The translations under genes and the position numbers were made by a program. From assembly GCF_000060345.1 (NCBI RefSeq), contig NC_008571.1:2542001-2606000 (forward strand): a DNA stretch of 64,000 nucleotides. Reading direction: 5' to 3'. Source of the stretch: Christiangramia forsetii KT0803 (lineage in GTDB: Bacteria; Bacteroidota; Bacteroidia; Flavobacteriales; Flavobacteriaceae). This document shows positions 15,646-26,222 of the stretch, one piece after another. Numbering within the stretch: position 1 is the first letter of the stretch; every line of letters starts with the position of its first letter. The notes below the pieces were generated by a model. It saw only the letters and a program-made list of their open reading frames with translations, searched no databases and had not been told where the DNA came from.

Positions 15646-17425
15646 CTTGATAATCTTTTTCTAATTGTGATTGAGAAAACTCTATTTCCTTATCAATATT
15701 TACATATTTTAAGAAAACACTCATTCTATAACCGCCGTTAAATTCTGGTGCACCTATTCTGGTATCGGCAACTGTACTTTTCATACCGGAGTATGTTGCA
15801 TTTCCAGAAGTTCCAGTATCTACCCTAACTCCATTCAAATGTATTTTCATACCAGCCCTATTTTTACTCGCATCGTAAGTAACGGCTAATCGATACCAGG
15901 TATTTAGATTAGCAATAGTACTTAAGTCAACAGAGACAACCATTCTGTCTGCTATTGTATCGTTGCCAATAAGCCATAATTGAAGTATGCCGCTATCATA
16001 CCAAAGTTGATATTCACCACCTGCTGAACCAACTCTACGAGCTATTATAAAACCTCTGTAAAACGATTTCCACTTAATGGAACATCTGAACGTAAAGGCA
16101 GTATCCTGACCATTTTTCACAAACGAATGACCCGTAGCTCCACTAACTTTCAAATAAGTATTCGACCCATTGTATTCATAATTACTGCCATTTCTGACCA
16201 TAGAACCAAATACCTGCATATCATAACCTCCAGAACCATAATCAATCGCGTCACCTGTAGTTTCCGTAAGTGGATATCCAGACAATAAGAATTGAGTTGG
16301 GATTTCTACTTCTGTTGTTGCTGTAACTACATTACTCTCAGCTTGACTGTCAGAATTTTTAGCTACTACTTTGAAGCTGTATTCTGAATCAGGATTTCCA
16401 GTAAAAGTGTATGAAGTATTGGTTAAATTAGTTTGTAATGTGTACGTACTTGCGCCTGGCAATAAAACCATCACATCATAGCTCGTTGCATTAGCAGAAC
16501 TTGACCAACTCAAAGGAATATCATTTCCAGAAACCGTGCCTAGTGATAAAGTTGGAGCTGCTACTGGCTGAATTCCTGAATCTGTAGTTTGCGTTACTAC
16601 ATTACTGGTAGCGGTTCCTGCTGAGTTAATAGCAACCACTCTAAAAGAATATTCGCTTCCAGATTGAGCATTATTTAAAGTATGTGTTGTACCGGTTTTT
16701 GTTGTTAAAGCTATAAATGAAGTGCCCTCGGGGTATTTAACTTCCACTCTATAATTGTCAGCTTGAGAAGAAACCGTCCAACTAAGAGATATAAAATCTT
16801 CTCCAAATGAAGAAACAGATAAGGTGGGTGCATCAGGGATGGATTGATCAATCGTAACAGATTCAATAGTACTATCCGCTGAACCAATATTATTCCAGGA
16901 TCTTATAATATATTCATAAGTATTCCCTGAACCCACTCCATTGTTCGTGTAGAAAGTATTATTCACGTTGTTAGCGATACTTGACCAAGCTGTTTGTCCT
17001 TGAAGTCTTCTCAAAACTTGATAATAGTCAGCTCTCAAGGCAGCATCCCAATTTATGGTTACACTATTTTCAGTAACATTGTTAAAGAATATTCCTGTTG
17101 GAGCTTCAGGTAAATCATTATCAGTAGTAATATTTATTGTGTTTGAATATTGACTTGTACCAAAGTCATTAACTGACCTTATTCTAAAACTATAAGGAGT
17201 GTCAGCATCTAAATTTGTATAAGTGTAAGTATTATTTTGACTTCCAGATATTACAGTAACTACTCCATCCTTTTCTAATTTGTATGAAGTTGAATTCTCC
17301 ACTACATCCCATGCTAATTCGATAGTGTAGGCTGTTTTCTGAACCAACCTCAAATTCGATGGTGCCAATGGAGCGGTTCCAACTTCTTGCGATAATCTTC
17401 TTCTATGTAGTATTACTAAACTCAT
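15632..17425 (-). CDS. Tail fibre with four FN3 domains and a LamG-like domain
   Basis: A 597-aa protein with four fibronectin type III repeats, at about residues 19-105, 108-196, 198-285 and 288-372. Each has the Trp strand and a Y-x-F/Y-x-V/I-x-A/S strand (PYSFRIRSVN, TYEYIIRSWN, EYSFRVVAIN, EYSFKVVAKN). The C-terminal 220 residues form a concanavalin/LamG-like sandwich. It is a likely surface-adhesion component at the tail tip. It starts 4 bases inside the upstream fibre gene (ATG-A overlap). Confidence 0.8.
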   Translation of the reverse strand: MSLVILHRRRLSQEVGTAPLAPSNLRLVQKTAYTIELAWDVVENSTSYKLEKDGVVTVISGSQNNTYTYTNLDADTPYSFRIRSVNDFGTSQYSNTINITTDNDLPEAPTGIFFNNVTENSVTINWDAALRADYYQVLRRLQGQTAWSSIANNVNNTFYTNNGVGSGNTYEYIIRSWNNIGSADSTIESVTIDQSIPDAPTLSVSSFGEDFISLSWTVSSQADNYRVEVKYPEGTSFIALTTKTGTTHTLNNAQSGSEYSFRVVAINSAGTATSNVVTQTTDSGIQPVAAPTLSLGTVSGNDIPLSWSSSANATSYDVMVLLPGASTYTLQTNLTNTSYTFTGNPDSEYSFKVVAKNSDSQAESNVVTATTEVEIPTQFLLSGYPLTETTGDAIDYGSGGYDMQVFGSMVRNGSNYEYNGSNTYLKVSGATGHSFVKNGQDTAFTFRCSIKWKSFYRGFIIARRVGSAGGEYQLWYDSGILQLWLIGNDTIADRMVVSVDLSTIANLNTWYRLAVTYDASKNRAGMKIHLNGVRVDTGTSGNATYSGMKSTVADTRIGAPEFNGGYRMSVFLKYVNIDKEIEFSQSQLEKDYQDASL

Positions 17426-18609
17426 AGGGCTAAAAAGAAATATCTTACGGTTGCACCATCCTTTGATTCTATAACAAGCTCCATATTTGTATTCGCTACG
17501 AAATCGGCTCCTGAAATCTTAGTGGCAACAGTTGTTCCATCAGTTTCATAAACTACCGGTTCACTGGAAGCATTAATAAGACTTGTGGCATATCCATTGA
17601 TTACAGGGTTATTTGTAGTGTAGGATAAGGATGAAGAAGGGGCAGCATAGTTATAGTTATTACCACTTATATTAGATAGAAATATGTTAGATCCTGTGCC
17701 CTCTATTGCCTTCAACTTGTTATCGGTATAGGCGTTAGCATCGTTTTTAGCCTGAGTAGCTTTAGCCTGAGCACCAGAAGGAGTTTCAGCTCCTACCTGA
17801 GCAGCTGTTACCAGGTGCGGATTATCTCTTTTAAGAACGTGATCGTAAGCTGTTTTACCTCGATCTCCACGGTAAGCCGTTTGAGCGGTTTCACCTAATA
17901 CTAAGCCACCATTTAATTGAGAATAAATACTACCAGTCCATCGATATTGTTTATTTGAAGTCTTATCAATATAAATCTTACCGTTTTCAGGAGTATAAGG
18001 CGATGGAGTAGGATCATTATTATTAAAAGTCGTGGAATCAACATAAGTTCCTTCAAGGACATCATCTACATAGCTTGGTAAATGTTGTGGAAGAATAATA
18101 TTGTTCTGATCTGTCTCAGCTACTCCGTTGGGGCTTCCTTTTTGGTTTGAATCCAAAGGAGTATAACCCAGTGCTGCAATTAATTTATCATAGGTTAACT
18201 GGTCCCCTCCATGCGTATCATAATCAACTCCATTCCAAGTTTTGATTAAACCAGTAGAGTTTTCCAGATAGAGCGCATTTGAATTACCGATTTCCGGAAC
18301 TATTTCAACTTTTTGAATTATAATACCTATGCTTTGTAGGGCCTGACTGAAAGACTGAATCGTTTCTTTGTCAGCATTAGAAAAATTATTAGTATCGGAA
18401 AGACTAAAAAGTGCCTGTTTTATTTGCTCTGGGGTGCGTTCTTTAAAAAAAACCCTTGCTTGCGCATCTAATGAAAGGGAATTGCCAGCGTTTAAGCTCA
18501 ATCCTTTCCATGGAGAAACATCCTTAATCTTTTGATTTAAGGCATTAAGTTTTTCACTGGCTTTGTCTACCAGATCCTGCATTCTTTGTAATGGAGTTTT
18601 TTCTGCCAT
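17422..18609 (-). CDS. Tail fibre / baseplate protein with GDRGKTAYDHV motif
   Basis: A 395-aa protein. The segment GDRGKTAYDHVLKRDNPH near residue 250 is a hallmark of many tail-fibre proteins in Bacteroidota and Firmicutes phages. A coiled coil (QAKATQAKNDANAYTDN) follows it and a small C-terminal globular domain comes last. The start overlaps the upstream gene's stop by one base. It is probably a trimeric fibre connecting baseplate and receptor-binding parts. Confidence 0.75.
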   Translation of the reverse strand: MAEKTPLQRMQDLVDKASEKLNALNQKIKDVSPWKGLSLNAGNSLSLDAQARVFFKERTPEQIKQALFSLSDTNNFSNADKETIQSFSQALQSIGIIIQKVEIVPEIGNSNALYLENSTGLIKTWNGVDYDTHGGDQLTYDKLIAALGYTPLDSNQKGSPNGVAETDQNNIILPQHLPSYVDDVLEGTYVDSTTFNNNDPTPSPYTPENGKIYIDKTSNKQYRWTGSIYSQLNGGLVLGETAQTAYRGDRGKTAYDHVLKRDNPHLVTAAQVGAETPSGAQAKATQAKNDANAYTDNKLKAIEGTGSNIFLSNISGNNYNYAAPSSSLSYTTNNPVINGYATSLINASSEPVVYETDGTTVATKISGADFVANTNMELVIESKDGATVRYFFLAL

Positions 18610-19613
18610 TATATTTCTAAAGTGCCATTTTCCAGCCTTTGAGCCAGATCATAAGTTCTAATTGCTTCTATTTCGGAATCCTTGGCATAAAAAGATGCTG
18701 ACTGGTTATTAAGCTTAGCAGTATCTGCAGCCTTGAAATTATCTTTACCCTTTACAAAATCAGGCTTCGTGTTATCTGTCTGAGAAAGGTCGCTTTGCGG
18801 GTTAACCTGAATGTTCACCTGGTCAATAACCCGTTGCACAATCTGATCTATATCGTACTCTACCATTACATTCAGTTTAAGAGTAAAACTTACCCTTTTT
18901 CGTTTTATATCAACTTTGTTCCCTTCCGTGGAATAGCATCGATAGCCTTTATTCCCATGTTCAAAAAAGCGTATTCCTTCACTGGCTAATAACCGATTTA
19001 AGGCACTCATTTTAGTTGTCATTTCAGCCTTTGATGCGTAGATGCCATTAACCTTAACCTCAATTTCATGAGGCTCTCGGTACACGCTTAAATAGTTGTT
19101 TCTATAGGAAGTTTGCTTGGAGGATTTAAGTTGTGATATTTCAGATAATTCAGCATTTTCAACCAGCAGTCCAAAAGTTGCCAGTAAGTCATATCCATCT
19201 ATTTTTACTTTTGAATTCGAAGGTGAAGCTGTTGGAAGTGGACCGGAAAGATCCGGATTCAATTCAATAAATGTTATCTGAATAGATTTACCGGTTTTAT
19301 AAGATCTCTTAACCTCAATTTTGTCAAGTTTAACCTGGTAATTTCCGTATGCTGTTTCTAAGGTTTCAGTTTCTCCAATGCTTCTTAATAAATCTGAAGC
19401 TTCTTCAAAAGTTCCTTTTCTGTTATCAAAAAAAGCTTCAATAACTATCTGCCTGGATCCAAAATAAATATCTTCAGCGCTTACCAATGGCTCTACTTCA
19501 TCACCCCAATCATAGGTAGTGGCTCCATCCCTTTTTGGAAGATCCAGAATACCATTAATGAATTGAACAACAATCCCAATATCACTAAGTAGTATGTTTG
19601 CGAATTTCTCCAT
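18609..19613 (-). CDS. Baseplate protein, distal-tail-like
   Basis: A 334-aa protein with two successive beta-rich domains that resemble each other (the segments SRQIVIEAFFDNRKGTFEEA and PHEIEVKVNGIYASKAEMTT), as in Dit/gp19.1 galectin-like hub proteins. It lies between the Tal-like gene and the fibres, sharing one base with each neighbour. The assignment as Dit-like is from pattern and position. It contains a 16-bp match to the repeated element found before the Tal gene. Confidence 0.5.
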   Translation of the reverse strand: MEKFANILLSDIGIVVQFINGILDLPKRDGATTYDWGDEVEPLVSAEDIYFGSRQIVIEAFFDNRKGTFEEASDLLRSIGETETLETAYGNYQVKLDKIEVKRSYKTGKSIQITFIELNPDLSGPLPTASPSNSKVKIDGYDLLATFGLLVENAELSEISQLKSSKQTSYRNNYLSVYREPHEIEVKVNGIYASKAEMTTKMSALNRLLASEGIRFFEHGNKGYRCYSTEGNKVDIKRKRVSFTLKLNVMVEYDIDQIVQRVIDQVNIQVNPQSDLSQTDNTKPDFVKGKDNFKAADTAKLNNQSASFYAKDSEIEAIRTYDLAQRLENGTLEI

Positions 19614-22078
19614 TAGAATCGCTGTATGTTAGTTAGCCATTTTTGACCATCGTAGGTAAATGTGAACCTTTGATCTCTTTGGGTAGTATTCAGATTGGCA
19701 ACTTGATTTCTATCCAATAGAAATTTTATACCGTCTTCTGTTCTGAAATCAATCCTGTTATAATTTGCCCTTACTATAATTTCGCGTCCTTCATAGGGGT
19801 TCTTAGGTAAATATAAATTACAGTCCACTTGATTATTGGCACTGATCAATTCAGAGTGTTCATCGCAGTAAAATGTATTCTGACCGTTCTCTATTTTCTG
19901 AATACCTCGATATCTTCCAAATGATTTTAAGCCCCAAAAAGCTCCACCGTATGCAGGGGCTGTTCCACCTGGTCCAGTGTAACTATTATTTGCTACACCT
20001 ATTACTCCTGCTGAAAATGCTTCTTGACCGTAAACTAGATAAGGTATTGTGATTCCAGCTCTGTTAGCTAGATTTCCATCGTAGTTACCTACTACACCTC
20101 CAAATCCAATTTTACCGTCTGGTGTTAATATCTCCTGTCCGACCTCAGTATTAGCTATCAATCCTTCAAATGAAAATTCAGATCTTAGGCCGCCTATGTC
20201 AATTGATATTTCCCCGGTCCGACCATCTAAAAACATGGTTTGCTTAACCGATACCATTCTGAAACCGTTCCAAACTTCCTTCTTCGTAACAAACTTTATA
20301 AAACCTTCGTTCCCGTTCATCTGAACTACAGGCTCTATTTCTGTCTCATCATCACTATCGTAAATAGCCTGGGAAACTATTTGACCATTTTGAATTAGCC
20401 AGTTACCAATATTCGCATTTTGAGCCAGTAATGTTTCCGTTGCCAGAATCTCGAAGCTATCGCCTATTAACTGCCAGTTGGCTTCAATGAACTCTGCTCT
20501 TTGATGATCTTCGCCTATGTAGTAATACCAGGCTTTATATTCCTGATCCCCTTCTTTGATAGTTCTAAATACGTAATCCCTTCTATTTTGATTATTGTAA
20601 TAGTAATTAGCTGCAGAGAATTCTCCACGGTTTACATAAAGTGGCGCGCTGAATCCTTTTACATTATTGAAGACCCTGTTGAATAATTCCTGAAAGTATT
20701 GAGTGTTCTGATATATATCATTTCGGATCTCCTGTTGGTCCCCCAGGACCTGAGAAAAGTAACTGAGTGTTACCTGGTTTCCAATTTCCAAGCTATACTC
20801 AAATTCATTATTAATCTTTTGGGTAAGGGCTAGTATTCTGGTTTCAAATTCTATCCCAAAATCTTCATCTACCAAAGTCACCACATCTCCAAGTTCAATA
20901 TTTATTTGTTGTCTTCTGAGTTCCGGGTAGTGCGGTTGCACGGTATAAATTACATTCGGCTGTGAATAGGTATCTAAATACTCCTGAGCGGCTTCAAGCA
21001 GTTCCGCTTCAGCATTATCGATATAAGCCCGAGGCATCTTGATATCAATAAGTACATATTTATCCCCTACTCTTGGCTTAAATACGCTATCTGGAGTAGT
21101 AAAATCACTATCATCGGTATATGGAATAATGGTAATTTTCTTACTGTTTGAATCATACCTTTCTACCTCGTATTCCCTACCGGCTAGATCTCCAGTATTG
21201 AAAACCACCTTCGCAGTGGCACCACCCATTAGCTGATCATTGATGTTAAAATCAATACTGGTATCGGTAAATGTTCTATAATCTGAAGCGGAAGAAACAA
21301 CGCCTCTTAATCTCGGGTAGATATCTTCAAATACCTTCGCTCTTTCGATAGTTCCAAAAACATCGACGTTCTTTTGAAGCTTTGGTATTTTTAAGCGTTT
21401 AGATCCATATTCATTGGTAACATTCCGATCACTACCAAAGGGATATAGGACCGTTACCAGCTCCCCATTTTGAATTGTTTTACGCTCTATACCGCGAAGC
21501 TCTTTTTTGTACCTGAAAGTAAGGCCGGTTTCCTTTCCTATCTTTTTTCTGAATGTAAGCTTATAACCTTTTATGATAAATTCACATCCAAACTCCTGCG
21601 CTATTTGATCTAAGGCAGGTAAACAATTAACATCATTAAATCTGATATTCCTACCTTCGGTTTGCTCTACAAAATCTGCAAAGTAAGTGCCACCCTGTTG
21701 ACCATAAACCCGGTTCATATTATTTAAAACAATACTTACCATGTCAATAGCGTCCCCAAAATGAACGAATTCTATTTCTTCGGTTCCGGGATTCAGAAGC
21801 TGTACATTGTTGTATAAGTACTGATCACTTTTAAACTGGATATCGTAAGAATAGGCGTTTTGTGATTTCTTTATCTGGGGCTCTTCGAGTATCGTATATT
21901 TAGCATCTTTAAATTCTACATAATCCCCAATCTGTAAATCGTACATAAATCCATCGGAGGTGAACCTGGCTCGAATAAGATCCTGCCCGGAAATCTTTTG
22001 GTTGAGTTCCGTGTTCCCATCCACTTCAATGTCGTGGAGTTCTGTTTTTACACCTTCTATGATTCGGTAAATTTTCAC
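19613..22078 (-). CDS. Tal-like tail-associated baseplate hub protein
   Basis: An 821-aa protein. The N-terminal 400 residues resemble prophage tail proteins of the Tal/gp44 hub type (YTILEEPQIKKSQNAYSYDI, then FVHFGDAIDMVSIVLNNMN). The middle holds HYPELRRQQINIELGDVVTL, and the C-terminal part has fibre-like beta segments. It starts with GTG at 22078. It is directly downstream of the tape-measure gene, which is the usual place for hub genes. A 66-bp repeated element lies immediately upstream. Confidence 0.75.
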   Translation of the reverse strand: MKIYRIIEGVKTELHDIEVDGNTELNQKISGQDLIRARFTSDGFMYDLQIGDYVEFKDAKYTILEEPQIKKSQNAYSYDIQFKSDQYLYNNVQLLNPGTEEIEFVHFGDAIDMVSIVLNNMNRVYGQQGGTYFADFVEQTEGRNIRFNDVNCLPALDQIAQEFGCEFIIKGYKLTFRKKIGKETGLTFRYKKELRGIERKTIQNGELVTVLYPFGSDRNVTNEYGSKRLKIPKLQKNVDVFGTIERAKVFEDIYPRLRGVVSSASDYRTFTDTSIDFNINDQLMGGATAKVVFNTGDLAGREYEVERYDSNSKKITIIPYTDDSDFTTPDSVFKPRVGDKYVLIDIKMPRAYIDNAEAELLEAAQEYLDTYSQPNVIYTVQPHYPELRRQQINIELGDVVTLVDEDFGIEFETRILALTQKINNEFEYSLEIGNQVTLSYFSQVLGDQQEIRNDIYQNTQYFQELFNRVFNNVKGFSAPLYVNRGEFSAANYYYNNQNRRDYVFRTIKEGDQEYKAWYYYIGEDHQRAEFIEANWQLIGDSFEILATETLLAQNANIGNWLIQNGQIVSQAIYDSDDETEIEPVVQMNGNEGFIKFVTKKEVWNGFRMVSVKQTMFLDGRTGEISIDIGGLRSEFSFEGLIANTEVGQEILTPDGKIGFGGVVGNYDGNLANRAGITIPYLVYGQEAFSAGVIGVANNSYTGPGGTAPAYGGAFWGLKSFGRYRGIQKIENGQNTFYCDEHSELISANNQVDCNLYLPKNPYEGREIIVRANYNRIDFRTEDGIKFLLDRNQVANLNTTQRDQRFTFTYDGQKWLTNIQRF

Positions 22079-22091
22079 CTATGCAGTTTTA

Positions 22092-22157
22092 CTGCAATGT
22101 AATTCCAGAGCCTAAAGATTCGGTATTCCGCAAGTTTAGATATGCGTAGATGCCATT
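22092..22157 (-). repeat. 66-bp pre-gene element, copy B (before Tal gene)
   Basis: The conserved end blocks, read on the minus strand, are AATGGCATCTACGCATA and AATTACATTGCAG. Copy C at 33390-33455 has the same length and near-identical ends, and copy A at 26153-26219 has the same layout. This copy fills the whole gap between the tape-measure stop and the Tal start. Confidence 0.6.
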
Positions 22158-22159
22158 TG

Positions 22160-25100
22160 CTAATTTCTTGACTGAAATTCTAAAATTCCGTTTTCTATAG
22201 TTGCCATTCTACCATCTATGCTTTCTAAATATCTATTATAACGGGTGTTTTGTGCTATTTCAGACAAATAAACTCCGCTTTGAATAGCAACCTCCAGTCC
22301 TTGCCTAACATCTATACGAACAGCATTCATATATCCTTCAATAGCTCCAGCCGTATCTTCAGTAATGCTAGATATTCCCCCGGCTAACCCATTTCTATCG
22401 GTGCCAGCTTCAGGGCCAAATATATCAAAGCCATTAGACATTGCCGTATTTCTAGCCGCTTCCAGCTGACTGTTGAAATCTTCTGTTAATCCTTGAGCAC
22501 CTTCAAAGAACCTAGCAAAATCATCCTGCCAGTTACGATCACCTCCAACATCAAAAGATGCAGCCATTTCATCTTCTAGACGCTTAAATTGATCTGAAAA
22601 TATTTTGTCAAATATCAACTGAGAAAGTATATCTTGAAGTACATTGGAAACAGTATCGCCCATTGCTATAGCTGCATCCTGTCCTGCCTGAAAAGCTCCT
22701 ACTAAAGAATTTCTAAGATTGTCACCTAAACCGCCTGCAAGATCACTGATCACATCCCTAATTTGTTCTTTTGCGGCTTCCATTGCTTCCTGCCATGCAA
22801 GGGTATCTTCAATTAACGTTCGTGTTCCTTCTTTTACAAGGTCTTGATTTAATAGTGTTTCTGCTAAGGCTTCATTAAGTTGTAATTGACCATCTTCAGC
22901 TTGTTGTATTAGCTCTGGGTACTCCTGCAGAAGACTTACCCATTGTGGCTCGTTTGTTCTGCCTCCAAAAAGTCCTGCCAAAGCACCACCAACTGCACCA
23001 ACTGCACCACCAATCAGCGTACCTAAACCCGGAATAATAGAGCCAACTGCAGCACCTAAAGCAGCACCTGACCCCGCTCCGCTTAATATATTGCCGATAT
23101 TGGCTTCATCTCTTACTCCTGCCTGCACTACACCTTCCGATAAAGCTCTGAGACTCTCCATGTAACTGCTTTGAGCATCGCTGTAAGCTTCTACACCTTG
23201 TTTTATTCTGTTCTCGTAATCGGTGGTAAATACGTTTTCATTTGCACCTTCTCTTGTTCTTAGCTCTTCATTTAAAAGGCGATTGTATTCTTTCTGTTGA
23301 GCTATGACAGCATTGTAATAATCTTGATCTGCTTTCTTACGTTGAGCCGAAGCACTAACTAACATCCCAGTTAGTTCTATAGCTGCCCCTAGTCCTGCGG
23401 CAACCGCATCATAAGTGCTTCCTGACTCAATAGCCTTGAAAGCGTTTCCTAGTTGATTAGCAGCACTTGAAAGGCCGTCCACCATGTCAGCTGCCATTTC
23501 ATTTCCGGCTTCTCTAAAAATACCTGATACTGCTTCTAATTGCTGAACAGCATCTCCAATAATCCTATCTAGTAATTTACCTTGAGCACTGGAGATTCTA
23601 CCTAGTATTTCCTGTTCTGTTTTGGATCCTTTTTCAGCTTCTGCCAGCCTAGCCTTCCAATATTTGATATAATCCCTAATCCCTTCGTAAGTAAGGTCAC
23701 TCAGGTTTCTATAAATATCCTGGTATAATGCAGTTTCAGAATCTACACCGCCCTCAGCAATATCTAATCGATCCTCCCAATACTTTAAACGCTCTCTTAA
23801 AGAATCCCTTTCTTCATCCGTTAAGGCTGCACGAATCTTTTTATTAAGTTCTCCTATCTGGTTTTGAATAGCATTAATAGAAGTTTGATCAATTTCAAAA
23901 TCAAAATTAACCGTACCTGGATTAACTGAGGATACTGCTTCTAATTCAGGTCTATTAAGAGTAAAGTTTTCAGCTTCAGCTTCAAGTGCTATTATTTGCT
24001 GTTTAGCGTAACTTGTAGTATTATCTAGTTTACCTTTTAAAAACTGCTGGTAATTGTCACCATATTGCAGTAACTTTTCAAACTGCTCTTTAGCTGCACC
24101 TTCACCAATTTGATTAATAACAGCTTCATAGGCTTTATACTCCTCTTTGGCTTTTTTAAGTTCTTCTTTAAAATCATCTAGAGAATTATTTCCATTGCCA
24201 CCACCACCTGTAAAACCTGTATTTAAAAACCTTTTTCTTTCTTCTGCTAGATTTTTAATTTCTTCGTTTTCACTTTTAAGGAATGGAGCTAATGATTCTA
24301 TGTTTTTAGCAACCTTAATTTCATTAAACTGCTCAATGATTTTAGTACGCTTTGAAATAGCTTCATCAATTTCTTTTATTCCAGAACCTACAAACCTTTG
24401 AAGCTCTGATTGTTTCAATGATTCGTTAATCTGCTTTAAAGCTTCATTTCTTCCTTCCTGTGTTTTTAAATCTCTAAGGTTTAAATCCCTATTCTTATCT
24501 ATTAGATTTTCAACTACACCTTCCTGCTCTCTAAGTTTTACCGTTTGCTCACCTATGGCGCGTGTAGAAGCTAATAAGAAGTTGTAAGTTTCCTGAATGG
24601 CTGTTGCTGCGCCCTGATAACCTTTTGTAGATATTAACTCAGCTTTTTCAAGTTGGTTTGTTACCTGCTTGAAGATTCCTTTTTCATCTAGGCTATAATC
24701 AATTTTAAGATCTATTCCACGATCTTCAGCTATCTTTCTTACTTCTGCTAATCTCTGATCAAATTTCTGTTGAGCGTCTTCAATATTTATCTCAATATTA
24801 CCTTGTTTCTCAAGCTCTTTTTTAATCTCATCTTGTCTTTTAGCAAATTTGAAACGCTGTAAATAAGCGTCATTTACCTGCTGTAAAACTCCAAGTAAAT
24901 CTTCTGTAGATGCTTTCTCTAAATCAATACCAGAAACAAAATCGGGAAATTGATCTATAATCTGCTTCCTTATAACTTTAAATTCATCTGTATCTTCATT
25001 GACACTTTGAAGCGCACCTTCTAACTTGAATATTTCAATTCTTTGTTGATCAAAGTTTTTTCTAAGCTTGTCTCCATCTGCTAACATATCATTAAAGAAC

Positions 25101-26137
25101 CCGGCAAACTTAGAACTAAGCTCAATGGCTGCATTACCGAGTTCTTCGGTAGTCGCTTTGATTCTGTTTCTTAGTATCTGCCATTCATTTACGTTAGAAC
25201 CTGCCATGCGGTTAAATGCTTCCTCAGCACTTCCGGCTGCATTACCCATTGCTTCCAAATCACTTGCAGCACCTTTAGCATTTGGACCCGTAATAGCCAA
25301 AATAGCATTCATAGCTTCCATCCTACCGGTAAGCTTCTTTAACTCGTTTTGAGATCCGCCAGCTTTATCATAAATAGCCTGGAATGCATTTTGAAGCGTT
25401 AAAGATTTTGCTGCACCATCACCTAAGACCTCAGTAGTTGCTTCAATGGCAGATCTTATCTGTGTCATTGCCTGAGCCGTTGGCACCCCTTGTTTTGTTA
25501 AGGAAGCAACGGCTGCAGCGACTTCTTCAAAGCTAAAACCAGAAGCGGCCGCAAGAGGTGCAACCTGTGATAATTGGCTTGAAAGTTCCTCAAAGGTAGT
25601 TTTACCAAGTTTAACCGTGTTAAACATGATATCCGCAACTCTATCGGCTTCCTCTGCACTAATTTTAAAGGCGTTCAATACCGTTGTGATACCGTCGGCT
25701 GCTGTTTTGGTATCGGTTACACCTGCAGTCGCGGCTTTGGTTGCAGTCTCTAGAAGTTTAAGACCTTTTGCACCGTCATAACCCGCAGAAACAATTTGGT
25801 AATATGCCTTAGCTAATTCTACAGGGGCGTCCGGGCTAATTTCGGAAAGAGCAAATACTTCTTTGGAGATCCCTTTGAAATTATCTTGAGTGGCTTTAGA
25901 GATTGTTTCTACCTCCTTCATAGCTTGCTCAAAGTCTCGCATCATATCATATGCAGACTTAGCAATAGTAGCAAAGGCAGTTACTGATCCAGTTACTAGA
26001 ATAGCAAATGGATTTATTTTACCGATTGTATTTGCTAAGCCCTGGACTATTCCTGTTGCTTCTGCTGCACCGGCTTTTAGCTGATCGTTTTGGAGCCCAG
26101 TTGCAAAGAAGAGGGAATTATCACCACGTACTGACAT
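22160..26137 (-). CDS. Tape measure protein
   Basis: A 1325-aa TP901-type tape measure. The N-terminal 350 residues have the classic pattern VETISKATQDNFKGISKEVF, DAPVELAKAYYQIVSAGYDG and TTFEELSSQLSQVAPLAAASG. Long coiled coils cover about residues 370-850. A Gly/Ala-rich hydrophobic segment near 1030-1070 (GAGSGAALGAAVGSIIPGLG) probably contacts the host membrane. The protein sets tail length, predicting a tail of roughly 200 nm by the usual 0.15 nm per residue. It is flanked by copies A and B of the 66-bp element. Confidence 0.95.
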   Translation of the reverse strand: MSVRGDNSLFFATGLQNDQLKAGAAEATGIVQGLANTIGKINPFAILVTGSVTAFATIAKSAYDMMRDFEQAMKEVETISKATQDNFKGISKEVFALSEISPDAPVELAKAYYQIVSAGYDGAKGLKLLETATKAATAGVTDTKTAADGITTVLNAFKISAEEADRVADIMFNTVKLGKTTFEELSSQLSQVAPLAAASGFSFEEVAAAVASLTKQGVPTAQAMTQIRSAIEATTEVLGDGAAKSLTLQNAFQAIYDKAGGSQNELKKLTGRMEAMNAILAITGPNAKGAASDLEAMGNAAGSAEEAFNRMAGSNVNEWQILRNRIKATTEELGNAAIELSSKFAGFFNDMLADGDKLRKNFDQQRIEIFKLEGALQSVNEDTDEFKVIRKQIIDQFPDFVSGIDLEKASTEDLLGVLQQVNDAYLQRFKFAKRQDEIKKELEKQGNIEINIEDAQQKFDQRLAEVRKIAEDRGIDLKIDYSLDEKGIFKQVTNQLEKAELISTKGYQGAATAIQETYNFLLASTRAIGEQTVKLREQEGVVENLIDKNRDLNLRDLKTQEGRNEALKQINESLKQSELQRFVGSGIKEIDEAISKRTKIIEQFNEIKVAKNIESLAPFLKSENEEIKNLAEERKRFLNTGFTGGGGNGNNSLDDFKEELKKAKEEYKAYEAVINQIGEGAAKEQFEKLLQYGDNYQQFLKGKLDNTTSYAKQQIIALEAEAENFTLNRPELEAVSSVNPGTVNFDFEIDQTSINAIQNQIGELNKKIRAALTDEERDSLRERLKYWEDRLDIAEGGVDSETALYQDIYRNLSDLTYEGIRDYIKYWKARLAEAEKGSKTEQEILGRISSAQGKLLDRIIGDAVQQLEAVSGIFREAGNEMAADMVDGLSSAANQLGNAFKAIESGSTYDAVAAGLGAAIELTGMLVSASAQRKKADQDYYNAVIAQQKEYNRLLNEELRTREGANENVFTTDYENRIKQGVEAYSDAQSSYMESLRALSEGVVQAGVRDEANIGNILSGAGSGAALGAAVGSIIPGLGTLIGGAVGAVGGALAGLFGGRTNEPQWVSLLQEYPELIQQAEDGQLQLNEALAETLLNQDLVKEGTRTLIEDTLAWQEAMEAAKEQIRDVISDLAGGLGDNLRNSLVGAFQAGQDAAIAMGDTVSNVLQDILSQLIFDKIFSDQFKRLEDEMAASFDVGGDRNWQDDFARFFEGAQGLTEDFNSQLEAARNTAMSNGFDIFGPEAGTDRNGLAGGISSITEDTAGAIEGYMNAVRIDVRQGLEVAIQSGVYLSEIAQNTRYNRYLESIDGRMATIENGILEFQSRN

Positions 26138-26152
26138 TAGAAATAAATTTTA

Positions 26153-26219
26153 CTGTCAATTTATCTCTATGAGCTTTCTATATAGTAGTTATTAAGGGTA
26201 GGTATGCGTAGGTGCTATT
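26153..26219 (-). repeat. 67-bp pre-gene element, copy A (before tape measure)
   Basis: On the minus strand it starts AATAGCACCTACGCATACCTA and ends ATAAATTGACAG, matching copies B and C at both ends with the same spacing. It fills the gap between the HNH gene stop and the tape-measure start. Confidence 0.55.
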
Positions 26220-26222
26220 AAA

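Noticed and set aside
22079-22159. A small gene encoding NGIYAYLNL-like peptide before the Tal gene
   Set aside because: There is no start codon in that frame, and the sequence is one copy of the repeated 66-bp element.
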